This document shows positions 8,610-15,925 of a stretch of 64,000 nucleotides of DNA, piece by piece. The number at the start of each line of letters is the position of its first letter. The stretch's first letter is position 1. This DNA is from an uncultured Bacteroides sp. Its GTDB lineage: Bacteria; Bacteroidota; Bacteroidia; Bacteroidales; Bacteroidaceae. Where the stretch lies: positions 1 through 64,000 of the forward strand of contig NZ_CABUHK010000013.1 in assembly GCF_902491285.1 (NCBI RefSeq). The letters are read 5' to 3'. Made by a program: the position numbers and the translations under genes. The notes beneath the pieces were generated by a model, which had not been told where the DNA came from, searched no databases, and was given only the letters and a program-made list of their open reading frames with translations.

Positions 8610-8632
8610 TTCCCATATATGTTCCCATATAT
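8610..8632. repeat. Two direct copies of ttcccatatat
   Basis: The 11-mer ttcccatatat occurs at 8610-8620 and 8622-8632, one base apart, where the -33 region of the recombinase promoter should be. A 12-base period is close to one helical turn, which fits two protein copies bound on one face: either autoregulation or a recombinase arm/core site near the element end. Confidence 0.5.
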
Positions 8633-9216
8633 CCCGAAGAAACTTGAAACGGATTAAAACAAATTAAGAAGTCAATCCCGAAACTGATACCACATAAAGC
8701 ACTGTAAATTAGTGGTTATATTTGCTTTTGTTATGCTTTTCTTTTCAATTCTTACTTCTTTTTCCTATTTTCAAAACAGATATTGCAGTTCCACGCTTTA
8801 TTTATATTTGCAATACGTTTTCTGCTCGTCAGCGTGGTGAAACTTGCGGAAAGCGGTTTTTATTTTTTAGGGAATATGTAAAGTTTCATCTCTCAGAATC
8901 AAAATTTAGCGATTTTACTGCGGAGAGATGATGCGGCAGATATCGGGACGGTTGGTTGGAGAAACTGCGCAGAAGTCTGAGACGGTTGTTGCCGAACAAG
9001 AAGTCTTAAACGTGTTTACCATCCGCAGGGCTTTCCGAAGAGGAGAAGCTTTGTAGGGCATTTGTAATGCTTTAGTAAGAATTTTTATCTATTCGTTTTA
9101 TTTTCTTAACTCCGAACGTTTCGTAATTGACACGAGACCACCTACTTTTATCCCCACATTTGCAGCATTTCAGAATGTCCTGCGTCTAATAAATAAAAAA
9201 CTAAATCATTCTAGTC
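8633..9216. other. Intergenic region containing the probable right end of the mobile element
   Basis: About 580 bases with no convincing gene. The boundary between element and host chromosome should lie here, since the outward gene is the recombinase and the next gene (9217, opposite strand) is chromosomal. I cannot place the attachment site because its partner copy is outside the window. A short inverted repeat (tgaaactt near 8838, aagtttca near 8881) and one 42-codon ORF (8928-9056) are the only internal structures seen. Confidence 0.5.
8928..9056 (+). CDS. Doubtful 42-codon ORF
   Basis: Opens with two consecutive ATGs behind a ggagag purine stretch that would be a good ribosome site for the second ATG, and ends at ttgtag. 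The product (begins MMRQISGRLVG, ends RRAFRRGEAL) is basic and matches nothing I know. It stands alone in the gap before the outer-membrane gene. It may be a small protein, a remnant of an older gene, or chance. Confidence 0.2.
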   Translation: MMRQISGRLVGETAQKSETVVAEQEVLNVFTIRRAFRRGEAL

Positions 9217-11784
9217 ATGAAACACAGACTGTTGCTACTATTACTATTCATGTTTGCTACATTTGCGGCGGGGTGGGCGCAAAAAGCTGTAGCTCCTTCT
9301 TTTACCATCAAAGGCGTTCTTCTGGATTCGTTAACCCAAGAGGGAGAACCGTATGCCACCATCAGGATTACCAAGAAAGGCGTTCCGGACAAAGCTGTAA
9401 AAATGGCGGTGACCGGGGCAAACGGTAAGTTTCAGGAGAAATTGAATGTACCGGCAGGCGATTATGTAATCAGTATTTCTTCGATAGGTAAAGCTCCTGT
9501 TGTGAAAGACTTCACTTTGAGATCTTCTACGAAAATAGTCGACCTCGGGACGTTGTATTCTTCGGAAGCCAATAATGAATTGAAGGGAGTGGAAGTTGTC
9601 GCCCAGAAGCCTTTGGTGAAGGTAGATGTGGACAAGATAGAATATAACATTGAAGACGACCCCGACTCCAAGTCGAACAGTATTCTGGAGATGCTGCGCA
9701 AAGTTCCTTTGGTGACGGTAGATGGGGAAGATAATGTGCAGGTGAACGGAAGCAGCAGTTTCAAGATACATGTGAACGGAAAGCCGAATAACATGATGAG
9801 CAATAATCCGAAAGAAGTACTGAAAAGTATGCCGGCAAATACTATTAAATATATTGAGGTGATTACCTCGCCGGGGGCGAAGTACGATGCGGAAGGCGTA
9901 GGCGGTATTCTGAATATCATTACGGTGGGTAGCGGATTCGAGGGATATACGGCTACATTTCGGGGAAATGCCAGTAATAACGGAGTCGGGGCCGGTACTT
10001 ATGCGATGGTGAAACAGGGTAAGATGACTGTTTCCGTCAATTATAATTATGATTATAATAATCGTCCGCGCAGCTACTCGGACAGTTACCGTGAGAATTA
10101 CGAGCCGGGAACGAGGGACGAGAAGTTTCTCGAATCTCAAAGCAGTTCCAAGTCAAAAGGGAATTTTCAGTATGGCAATTTGGAAGCGAGCTATGAGATT
10201 GATACGTTGAGGCTGCTGACGGTGGCTTTCGGGATGTATGGCAGCAGTGATAAGAGCAACAATAACGGAAATACGGTAATGTATAGGACGGATCATGAGG
10301 ACGTTGCTTATCGTTACCGGACGGATGGGCATAGTGAAAATTCGTGGTATTCCATAAATGGGAATATAGATTATCAGCGTACTTCCCGGAAGAATAAACA
10401 ACGGATGCTTACCTTATCCTATAAGATAAATACGCAACCTCAAACTGATAATTCTAACAATGTTTATCTGGATATATTTCCCGACGAACAGAAAGACGAA
10501 CTGGCTGAGCGATTGCGGTTGGAAAATTATCATTCGGACGGAAAGACGAATACGATGGAGCAGACTTTCCAGGTAGATTATACGACTCCGATAGGGAAAT
10601 TGCATACCGTTGAGACGGGGGCGAAATATATTTTCCGCCGTAATAGCAGTGACAACGCGCTCTATGAGGCGGCAGGCGGGAGCGACGACTATGTGTACAA
10701 TGAAAACCGAAGCAGTGAGTACCGTCATCTGAACCATATCTTATCAGCCTATGTGGGATATACATTGAAGTATAAGGACTTCTCTTTCAAACCGGGAGTA
10801 CGTTATGAACAGACCATACAACGGGTGAAATATATCGTAGGGCCGGGTGAGAATTTCCATACGAATTACAGCGATTTGGTTCCCTCCGTCTCTTTGGGGA
10901 TGAAAATCGGCAAGACGCAGAATCTGCGTGCCGGTTATAATATGCGCATCTGGCGTCCGGGAATCTGGAGCCTGAATCCTTACTTTAATAATCAAGACCC
11001 GATGTCTATCAGTCAGGGAAATCCGGACTTGAAGAGTGAGAAAAGCCATGCTTTTGATATTGCGTACAGTAATTTCAGTGCCAAGTTCAATATAAACGTT
11101 TCGTTGCGCCATTCATTCGGCAATAATGGGATAGAGAGGGTAAGCCGGCTGATAAACAATGAGGACGGAGAAATCTTTGACAATAATCCGGAACACAGGG
11201 CGCCGGACGGGGCTATGTACAGTACTTATGATAATATCGGCAAGAATCGGGATACCGGATTGTCCCTTTATCTGAACTGGAACGCTTCTTCCAAAACACG
11301 TATTTACGTGAACGGGCGCGGAAGTTACAGGGATTTGAAGAGTGAGGCGCAAGGGTTGCACAATTATGGATGGAACGCTTCCTGCCACGGAGGTATCCAG
11401 CATACGCTTCCTTTGAAAATTCGTTTGAGCCTGAATGGAGGCGGGGGGACTCCGTATATCAGTTTGCAGGGAAAAGGTTCCGGCTACCAGTATTACAGCA
11501 TCGGAGTGAACCGTTCGTTCCTGAAGGACGACCGTCTCAGCCTGAACCTATATTGCAGCAATGTCTTTGAGAAGTACAGAACGTATAACAGCCATACGAA
11601 AGGCGACAATTTTATATCGAAGAGTAGCGGAAAGTATCCGAACCGTTATGTCGGGTTCAGTATCGGCTACCGGATTGGAGAGCTGAAAGCCAGCGTGAAG
11701 AAAGCTGCCCGCAGCATCAGTAATGATGATGTGAGAGGTGGTGAGGGCGGTGGAGGAAGTGCCGGTGGCGGCGGTGGTCAGTAA
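9217..11784 (+). CDS. Outer-membrane beta-barrel protein, TonB-receptor-like (OMP_b-brl_3 type)
   Basis: 855-residue outer-membrane protein. Residues 1-21 are a signal peptide (cleavage after GWAQ). Residues about 30-115 form a carboxypeptidase-regulatory-like beta-sandwich (FTIKGVLLDSLTQEGEPYATI). Next comes a plug-like domain (VEVVAQKPLVKVDVDKIEYN to YIEVITSPGAKYDAEGVGGI), then a long barrel. The plug wording VITSPGAKYDAEG is characteristic of the outer membrane beta-barrel family 3 rather than SusC. It ends with a glycine-rich tail (RGGEGGGGSAGGGGGQ) after the last barrel strand, instead of the usual terminal aromatic. No SusD partner is next to it, so substrate is unknown. It stands alone on the plus strand and converges with the ATPase gene, 12 bases apart. 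Confidence 0.85.
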   Translation: MKHRLLLLLLFMFATFAAGWAQKAVAPSFTIKGVLLDSLTQEGEPYATIRITKKGVPDKAVKMAVTGANGKFQEKLNVPAGDYVISISSIGKAPVVKDFTLRSSTKIVDLGTLYSSEANNELKGVEVVAQKPLVKVDVDKIEYNIEDDPDSKSNSILEMLRKVPLVTVDGEDNVQVNGSSSFKIHVNGKPNNMMSNNPKEVLKSMPANTIKYIEVITSPGAKYDAEGVGGILNIITVGSGFEGYTATFRGNASNNGVGAGTYAMVKQGKMTVSVNYNYDYNNRPRSYSDSYRENYEPGTRDEKFLESQSSSKSKGNFQYGNLEASYEIDTLRLLTVAFGMYGSSDKSNNNGNTVMYRTDHEDVAYRYRTDGHSENSWYSINGNIDYQRTSRKNKQRMLTLSYKINTQPQTDNSNNVYLDIFPDEQKDELAERLRLENYHSDGKTNTMEQTFQVDYTTPIGKLHTVETGAKYIFRRNSSDNALYEAAGGSDDYVYNENRSSEYRHLNHILSAYVGYTLKYKDFSFKPGVRYEQTIQRVKYIVGPGENFHTNYSDLVPSVSLGMKIGKTQNLRAGYNMRIWRPGIWSLNPYFNNQDPMSISQGNPDLKSEKSHAFDIAYSNFSAKFNINVSLRHSFGNNGIERVSRLINNEDGEIFDNNPEHRAPDGAMYSTYDNIGKNRDTGLSLYLNWNASSKTRIYVNGRGSYRDLKSEAQGLHNYGWNASCHGGIQHTLPLKIRLSLNGGGGTPYISLQGKGSGYQYYSIGVNRSFLKDDRLSLNLYCSNVFEKYRTYNSHTKGDNFISKSSGKYPNRYVGFSIGYRIGELKASVKKAARSISNDDVRGGEGGGGSAGGGGGQ

Positions 11785-11796
11785 GACCACCACTGC

Positions 11797-13443
11797 TCAA
11801 CTTAGCCAGAAGGATATGACGTGTCTTATGTCATATTTATCCAGTATGGCTAGGAATCTTTCATCTTCGAGACATTCTTTGTAAATATAGAACATTGCAT
11901 CATACTTCACCCAACGCAGGTCGTAGTTGTATTTCAGGCCAAGTTCTATATTTCTGTAGAAGTCAAGTTTCTCATTCATGCGATATTTGATTTCTGCAAG
12001 AGTGATATATATTATATCCAGTTCCGAGTCGATTTCGAAGGCTTTGTTGACCGATTCCAGAGCTTTGTCGTATTTCTTATAGAAATTGTACATTGCTGCC
12101 TCTTCGTTATAATATATTGCATTATCTGGATGGGCTTTTATTAATTGGGCAATCGCTTCCATGTCTTTTTCTTCATTGTGATAGAGGACGTGCTCTATCT
12201 GTATCTTGAGAAATTGTGCAAGCTCATAACCTTCGTCATAAATCTTATTCAGGAGGGTTTCACTTTTCCGATAATTTCCTAACAGAAAGTTCAAGTAAAC
12301 CTCTTTTAGTTGGATAGAGAACAGTTCAGGACCAAGGGTCTTAGTCGCTTTACTTGCAAATTCCAATGCTTTCTGAAGTTCGAAACGAGCATAATAATAG
12401 TTGCTTAGGAATGAATATCCATAAGAAAAATTGGGATATTTCTCAATCAGCAATTCTGCTTGTTCTATGAAACGGGTATCGTTTTCTTTATAGTAGCGTA
12501 ATGCTTTGTCTACTTCTAACTGAAGCTGCTTGTATCCGTCAAAAGTGACAAGGTCTTCTTTTGAGAAATAATTCTTTACCAAAGAATCATACAAGGCCAT
12601 ATATTCTTTGACGGAAGAAGTTTTGGAGACTTCGTATATATAAGAAGTGTTGCAAAGCTCGTTCTCTTCCAGGCAGCGGTCCGAATGGATTACATTCGCG
12701 CTTTCGAGGGTGATGCCATTCTGTGCTAGACATTCTTTGATGATATTTGTCTTTTGCTCTACAATGATATTATGTTTTACTTTTTCATCGGGACTGTCCG
12801 GTAGAGGGATACGGGTCAGGACAAAATGATAGGTCCTCTTGATTCCCAGCAGGTTGTTTTCCGGTGCCGAGAGCGAGTTCAGGACTTTACAGCAGCCTTT
12901 GATGTTTTCTTCGTTATTGGCAGCTAGAAAGACAACGTCGTCGGCAAGCAAGGACATCGTGATAGCGGACATTTCCGTGATTCCTGTTCTGGAATCTATC
13001 AGTAAGAAGTCGGGAGCCAGTTCCTCTTCTATCTGTTTCTTCAGGTTCAGAAAGAAATCAATGCCGTAACTGTTTTCTGCGTAGAATAAGTTCCACCAAT
13101 TGATGCGTGCGAGTTTTTTCCAGTAATCACTTGAGTCAACATTGCCTGCCGCACATAAATGGATGGTATTTATTGCGTTGGTTAAACGAATGTCAACCAT
13201 ATAATCTGATATATGACGGGGCTGTACATTTTCCACGGCATATGAATAAATATAATCCACCAATCCTTTGTCGATAGGCTGTTGAAGTTCTTTGGCATAT
13301 TTGCTTTGCAACCCCGGAGCTTCCAAGTCAAAGTCGAGGATACACACTTTCTTTCCAAATTCAGCCAAGCGATTGGCTATGTTGACTAACGCCAATGTGC
13401 GTCCGACTCCTCCTTTGTATGAATAAAAAGTAAATGTTTTCAT
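11797..13443 (-). CDS. KGGVGR-motif deviant P-loop ATPase with C-terminal TPR-like repeats
   Basis: 548-residue cytoplasmic protein. The N-terminal 300 residues are a ParA/MinD-like ATPase. The P-loop reads YKGGVGRT (K10 to T16), with Arg where typical family members have the second Lys. An A' motif ILDFDLEAPG lies at 35-44, and a Walker B is followed by SRTG (LLIDSRTG, D150). This KGGVGR form is known from signalling and conflict operons rather than plasmid partition. Residues about 320-548 are helical repeats of TPR character (FSYGYSFLSNYYYARFELQKALEFASKA; AIYYNEEAAMYNFYKKYDKALESVNKAFEID). It is the last gene of a three-gene operon, 5 bases after the XRE gene. A sensor or switch role is inferred; partition is less likely as there is no ParB. 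Confidence 0.8.
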   Translation of the reverse strand: MKTFTFYSYKGGVGRTLALVNIANRLAEFGKKVCILDFDLEAPGLQSKYAKELQQPIDKGLVDYIYSYAVENVQPRHISDYMVDIRLTNAINTIHLCAAGNVDSSDYWKKLARINWWNLFYAENSYGIDFFLNLKKQIEEELAPDFLLIDSRTGITEMSAITMSLLADDVVFLAANNEENIKGCCKVLNSLSAPENNLLGIKRTYHFVLTRIPLPDSPDEKVKHNIIVEQKTNIIKECLAQNGITLESANVIHSDRCLEENELCNTSYIYEVSKTSSVKEYMALYDSLVKNYFSKEDLVTFDGYKQLQLEVDKALRYYKENDTRFIEQAELLIEKYPNFSYGYSFLSNYYYARFELQKALEFASKATKTLGPELFSIQLKEVYLNFLLGNYRKSETLLNKIYDEGYELAQFLKIQIEHVLYHNEEKDMEAIAQLIKAHPDNAIYYNEEAAMYNFYKKYDKALESVNKAFEIDSELDIIYITLAEIKYRMNEKLDFYRNIELGLKYNYDLRWVKYDAMFYIYKECLEDERFLAILDKYDIRHVISFWLS

Positions 13444-13448
13444 AACTC

Positions 13449-13943
13449 TTATATGATTAGCATGAGTGAAGCTCTTTCTTTGGCGATGCGAGTGGCTCTG
13501 GCTGATTCTTCCGTCTGTTGGAATGGAGCAGGAATTTGGCCGGAGGCACTAAGTTGAAAGTTCAATTCGCATTTTTTAGCGAGTGCCCGTATGATTTGTA
13601 CGACTCGTTCAAATTTAACTTTACCATATTCTTGTTGTTCATAGCGTTGGATTTGTTGTTCCGGCACTCCTATTTTGTCTGCCAGTTCCTTTTGGGTGTA
13701 TCCGGAAGCTATACGCAAGGCTATGATAGATTTAGGAAGGTTTTCGTTTGTGAAAGACAGGTATTGCCGGTTTCTTAGTTTCTCGAATTCTTCGATTTCC
13801 GAACTCAAGTCTTTCAAACGGCAGCAGTATGCTGCTTTTTGCATACGGTCGGTCAGTTCTTCTCCTTTTATCTGATACAAGGCATCCAGCAACTCTTCCA
13901 TTTCCTGTTTGGCGCGTGTCAGTTGGCTTTCGTTCTTAATCAT
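13449..13943 (-). CDS. XRE-family HTH protein, antitoxin-like
   Basis: 164-residue protein. Residues about 1-60 are a helical, probably coiled-coil region (RAKQEMEELLDALYQIK). Residues about 68-125 are an XRE/Cro HTH (LPKSIIALRIASGYTQKELADKIGVPEQQIQRYEQ). The tail is basic and of low complexity. This layout is that of antitoxins and transcriptional repressors in toxin-antitoxin pairs. It lies between a nucleotidyltransferase-like gene (3 bases upstream) and the ATPase gene (5 bases downstream), so all three are surely co-expressed, and it probably represses their shared promoter. Confidence 0.75.
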   Translation of the reverse strand: MIKNESQLTRAKQEMEELLDALYQIKGEELTDRMQKAAYCCRLKDLSSEIEEFEKLRNRQYLSFTNENLPKSIIALRIASGYTQKELADKIGVPEQQIQRYEQQEYGKVKFERVVQIIRALAKKCELNFQLSASGQIPAPFQQTEESARATRIAKERASLMLII

Positions 13944-13946
13944 ATC

Positions 13947-14387
13947 TTAGTTCAGATTTATTTTTATTATTCCCTTTTTCTTCCTCTTTGCTCCTTTTAT
14001 TCCTTGAAAGAAATCCAGATAGGAGATATTCAAGCCTGCATAAAGGCTATAGAAGAATAGCTCTCCTTTGAATTTTTGTTTTTGCGTTTCCCGCAGTTTA
14101 TAATCGTCAGTGAGGAGCAGGCAAGGCTCTTGTCTTTTCAGTGTCTTAAGAGATTGTGCACTTCCTTTGAAGCAGGCATCCCAGTCGTCGGGTTCCAGTT
14201 TGTCGGTGACGAAGCTACCGTCGATATAGATAGCTTCGCAACCGCAAATCTTTAGTATATTTATAACTTGAAGTAAGCCTTCCAGCAGTTCTTTACGTTT
14301 GGGGCTGAATCCGAAGGTTATTTCAAATTCTTCCCAACTGAGCGTGTGAATTCCTTCAGGCAAATATCCTTCTTTATTAAATTCCAT
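13947..14387 (-). CDS. Minimal nucleotidyltransferase-like protein (DUF6932 type), putative toxin or effector
   Basis: 146-residue protein. It has the opening seen in DUF6932 proteins (YLPEGIHTLSWEEFEITFGFS), a central pol-beta nucleotidyltransferase signature GS-x9-DWD (G57, S58, D68, D70 in YIDGSFVTDKLEPDDWD) and the family ending GELFFYS...YLDFFQ...KKGIIKINL. Related minimal nucleotidyltransferases act as toxins or antitoxins by modifying tRNA or partner proteins. The ATG at 14387 is preferred; a GTG two codons upstream (14393) is possible. It is first in the operon with the XRE and KGGVGR ATPase genes. The fold is well supported, the toxin role is inference. Confidence 0.7.
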   Translation of the reverse strand: MEFNKEGYLPEGIHTLSWEEFEITFGFSPKRKELLEGLLQVINILKICGCEAIYIDGSFVTDKLEPDDWDACFKGSAQSLKTLKRQEPCLLLTDDYKLRETQKQKFKGELFFYSLYAGLNISYLDFFQGIKGAKRKKKGIIKINLN

Positions 14388-14410
14388 AATCACACATCAT
14401 TTCTGTTGTG

Positions 14411-14418
14411 CAAATATA
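14411..14418 (-). promoter_or_regulatory. -7 box TATATTTG for the nucleotidyltransferase/XRE/ATPase operon
   Basis: The complement of 14411-14418 matches TAnnTTTG exactly, 24 bases before the ATG at 14387. No good -33 TTTG is seen, which would fit a regulated promoter. Confidence 0.5.
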
Positions 14419-14454
14419 GAAAAAAATACCTGGATATTGAAGGATGGATAGTTT

Positions 14455-14488
14455 TATTTCTGTCTCACATCTATTTCTGTCTCACATC
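14455..14488. repeat. 17-bp perfect tandem duplication at the end of the GH144 gene
   Basis: tatttctgtctcacatc is present at 14455-14471 and again, directly adjoining, at 14472-14488. The inner copy encodes the last residues (DVRQK) and part of the stop of the minus-strand glucanase gene. The outer copy lies just past the stop and is out of frame, since 17 is not a multiple of three. Confidence 0.85.
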
Positions 14489-15874
14489 CTGTTTGTTGGT
14501 ATTAAAACCCAGCTTCGTCAGTCCCGCCTGTACATCGGGATGGCTCATGAAGAGGTTCCATAACAAGCCTGTGCGGTAGTTCTCAATCATGACGGCGATA
14601 GGGCCCTGGTCGATGGCGAGGTAGCGTTGCGGATACCAGTTGTCCGTCTCGCTGAAAGCGTCGTAGAATCCGAAGGGACCGAATACTTTGTCGCCCATAT
14701 TATAGAGGTGGCGCATCACCTGCATGGAATATTCCGGTGTATAGACGATGGATGAGAGGGCGGCGGTAGGAGAGATGACTCCCTTGTCGTCCTGCTCGTT
14801 GGGTGAGTGGGCGGCATATCCGTCTACGGAGTAACTGGCGGTCAGTCCCCAGCAATCGGGGCCGAAACCTTTATAATGTTTGGGGTTGCGGATGCAATAG
14901 GCACGGTTGACTAATGTCAGGTTACGCATTTCGTGGAAGTAGCTGGGGCAGTATTCGTCTTTCAGCCCGACGGGGTCGAGTCCGAGGAACGAATATTGTG
15001 CCCAGAAAAGCGGGCCGGCTTCTGTTCCCTGGTAGCGGAGATGAAGTTCGATTCCTTCTACTTTATGTGGAGAGACGATGGCGCCGTTCTGTGCCCATCC
15101 GTCATGATAGACGGCGGCAGGTACTCCGTGCGTTGGCGAAGCGGCGGCAAGGATATACATAATCATGCATTCGTTGTAACCGTGTACGGGGAAATTCATT
15201 TCCCAGCCGTAAGTGGGGCTCCAATGCCAGTAGAGGACGTTTTGCCCGCCTTTCCGGTACCAGTTCCAGTCGACGTCACGCCAGATTTGGTCGATGCGTT
15301 GGGCGAGTGCTTTTTCTTTCTCGTTGCCGTCTGCGTAATATTGGTGTACGGCAAGAAGTCCTTGGATAAGGAAGGCGGTTTCTACGAGGTCACCGCCGTT
15401 GTCTTTCTGTCCGAAAGGTTTCACTTTTCCGGTATCGCCATACCACCAGTGCGGATAAGCTCCGTGAAAGCGGTCGGCTTTTTCGAGGAAGGAGACGATG
15501 CGTTCCATGCGTGCCAGTCCTTCTTCACGGGTGACGTAGCCGCGGTCTATTCCGGCAAGGATAGCCATGATGCCGAAGCCGCTGCCACCGGAAGTGACTA
15601 CGTTGGCATCGTCCTGCGGGTATACACCATCTACATGATAGCGTTCGGGAGCAAGACCGCTGTTCGGTTCCGCGCCTTCCCAGAAATAGAGGAAGGTACG
15701 TCGTTGGACGGTATCCATCAAGGCATCGTCCGACAGTGAATCGGTGACGGCGGAAAGGTTGTCGCTTTTGCTTTTCCCTTTACAGTTTTGGAAAGTCAGG
15801 GCAACGGTGGACAGGAACAGCAGCATGAGAGGGAGTGCGCTCATTGCTGCGAGTCTTTTATATTTATCGTTCAT
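14471..15874 (-). CDS. GH144-type endo-beta-1,2-glucanase (glucoamylase-family lipoprotein)
   Basis: 467-residue secreted enzyme of the family often labelled glucoamylase family (Pfam Glycoamylase), whose studied members are GH144 endo-beta-1,2-glucanases. The signal peptide ends at a likely lipid-anchored Cys31 (TFQNCKG), so it should sit on a membrane surface. The (alpha/alpha)6 barrel shows the family blocks RRTFLYFWEGAEPNSGLAPER, SGGSGFGIMAIL, AYPHWWYGDTG, GGDLVETAFLIQGLL, YGWEMNFPVHGYNECMIMYIL and DCWGLTAS. It is the last gene of the SusC/SusD/GH3 operon. That neighbourhood, same as I recall for B. thetaiotaomicron around BT_3567, supports beta-1,2-glucan as substrate. A 17-bp duplication covers its stop codon. 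Confidence 0.8.
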   Translation of the reverse strand: MNDKYKRLAAMSALPLMLLFLSTVALTFQNCKGKSKSDNLSAVTDSLSDDALMDTVQRRTFLYFWEGAEPNSGLAPERYHVDGVYPQDDANVVTSGGSGFGIMAILAGIDRGYVTREEGLARMERIVSFLEKADRFHGAYPHWWYGDTGKVKPFGQKDNGGDLVETAFLIQGLLAVHQYYADGNEKEKALAQRIDQIWRDVDWNWYRKGGQNVLYWHWSPTYGWEMNFPVHGYNECMIMYILAAASPTHGVPAAVYHDGWAQNGAIVSPHKVEGIELHLRYQGTEAGPLFWAQYSFLGLDPVGLKDEYCPSYFHEMRNLTLVNRAYCIRNPKHYKGFGPDCWGLTASYSVDGYAAHSPNEQDDKGVISPTAALSSIVYTPEYSMQVMRHLYNMGDKVFGPFGFYDAFSETDNWYPQRYLAIDQGPIAVMIENYRTGLLWNLFMSHPDVQAGLTKLGFNTNKQDVRQK

Positions 15875-15898
15875 AATCAGGGTAATAGTTTATTAAAT

Positions 15899-15920
15899 TA
15901 GGCACGGATTACCGTGCCTA
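15899..15920. terminator. Hairpin between GH3 and GH144 genes, likely attenuator
   Basis: taggcacgg/ccgtgccta arms (15899-15907, 15912-15920) form a perfect 9-bp stem with a 4-base loop. On the minus strand it is followed by ATTTAATAAAC, a weak T-tract, so it may partly terminate or protect the upstream mRNA and lower expression of the last gene. Confidence 0.5.
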
Positions 15921-15925
15921 CAAGT

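Noticed and set aside
9331..10140. Minus-strand open frame of 269 codons
   Set aside because: Antisense to the outer-membrane barrel gene, with low-complexity isoleucine runs from AAT repeats.
11797..13443. ParA partition protein of a plasmid remnant
   Set aside because: No ParB or centromere-like repeats; the SRTG Walker B and KGGVGR loop with TPR half belong to a different ATPase group.
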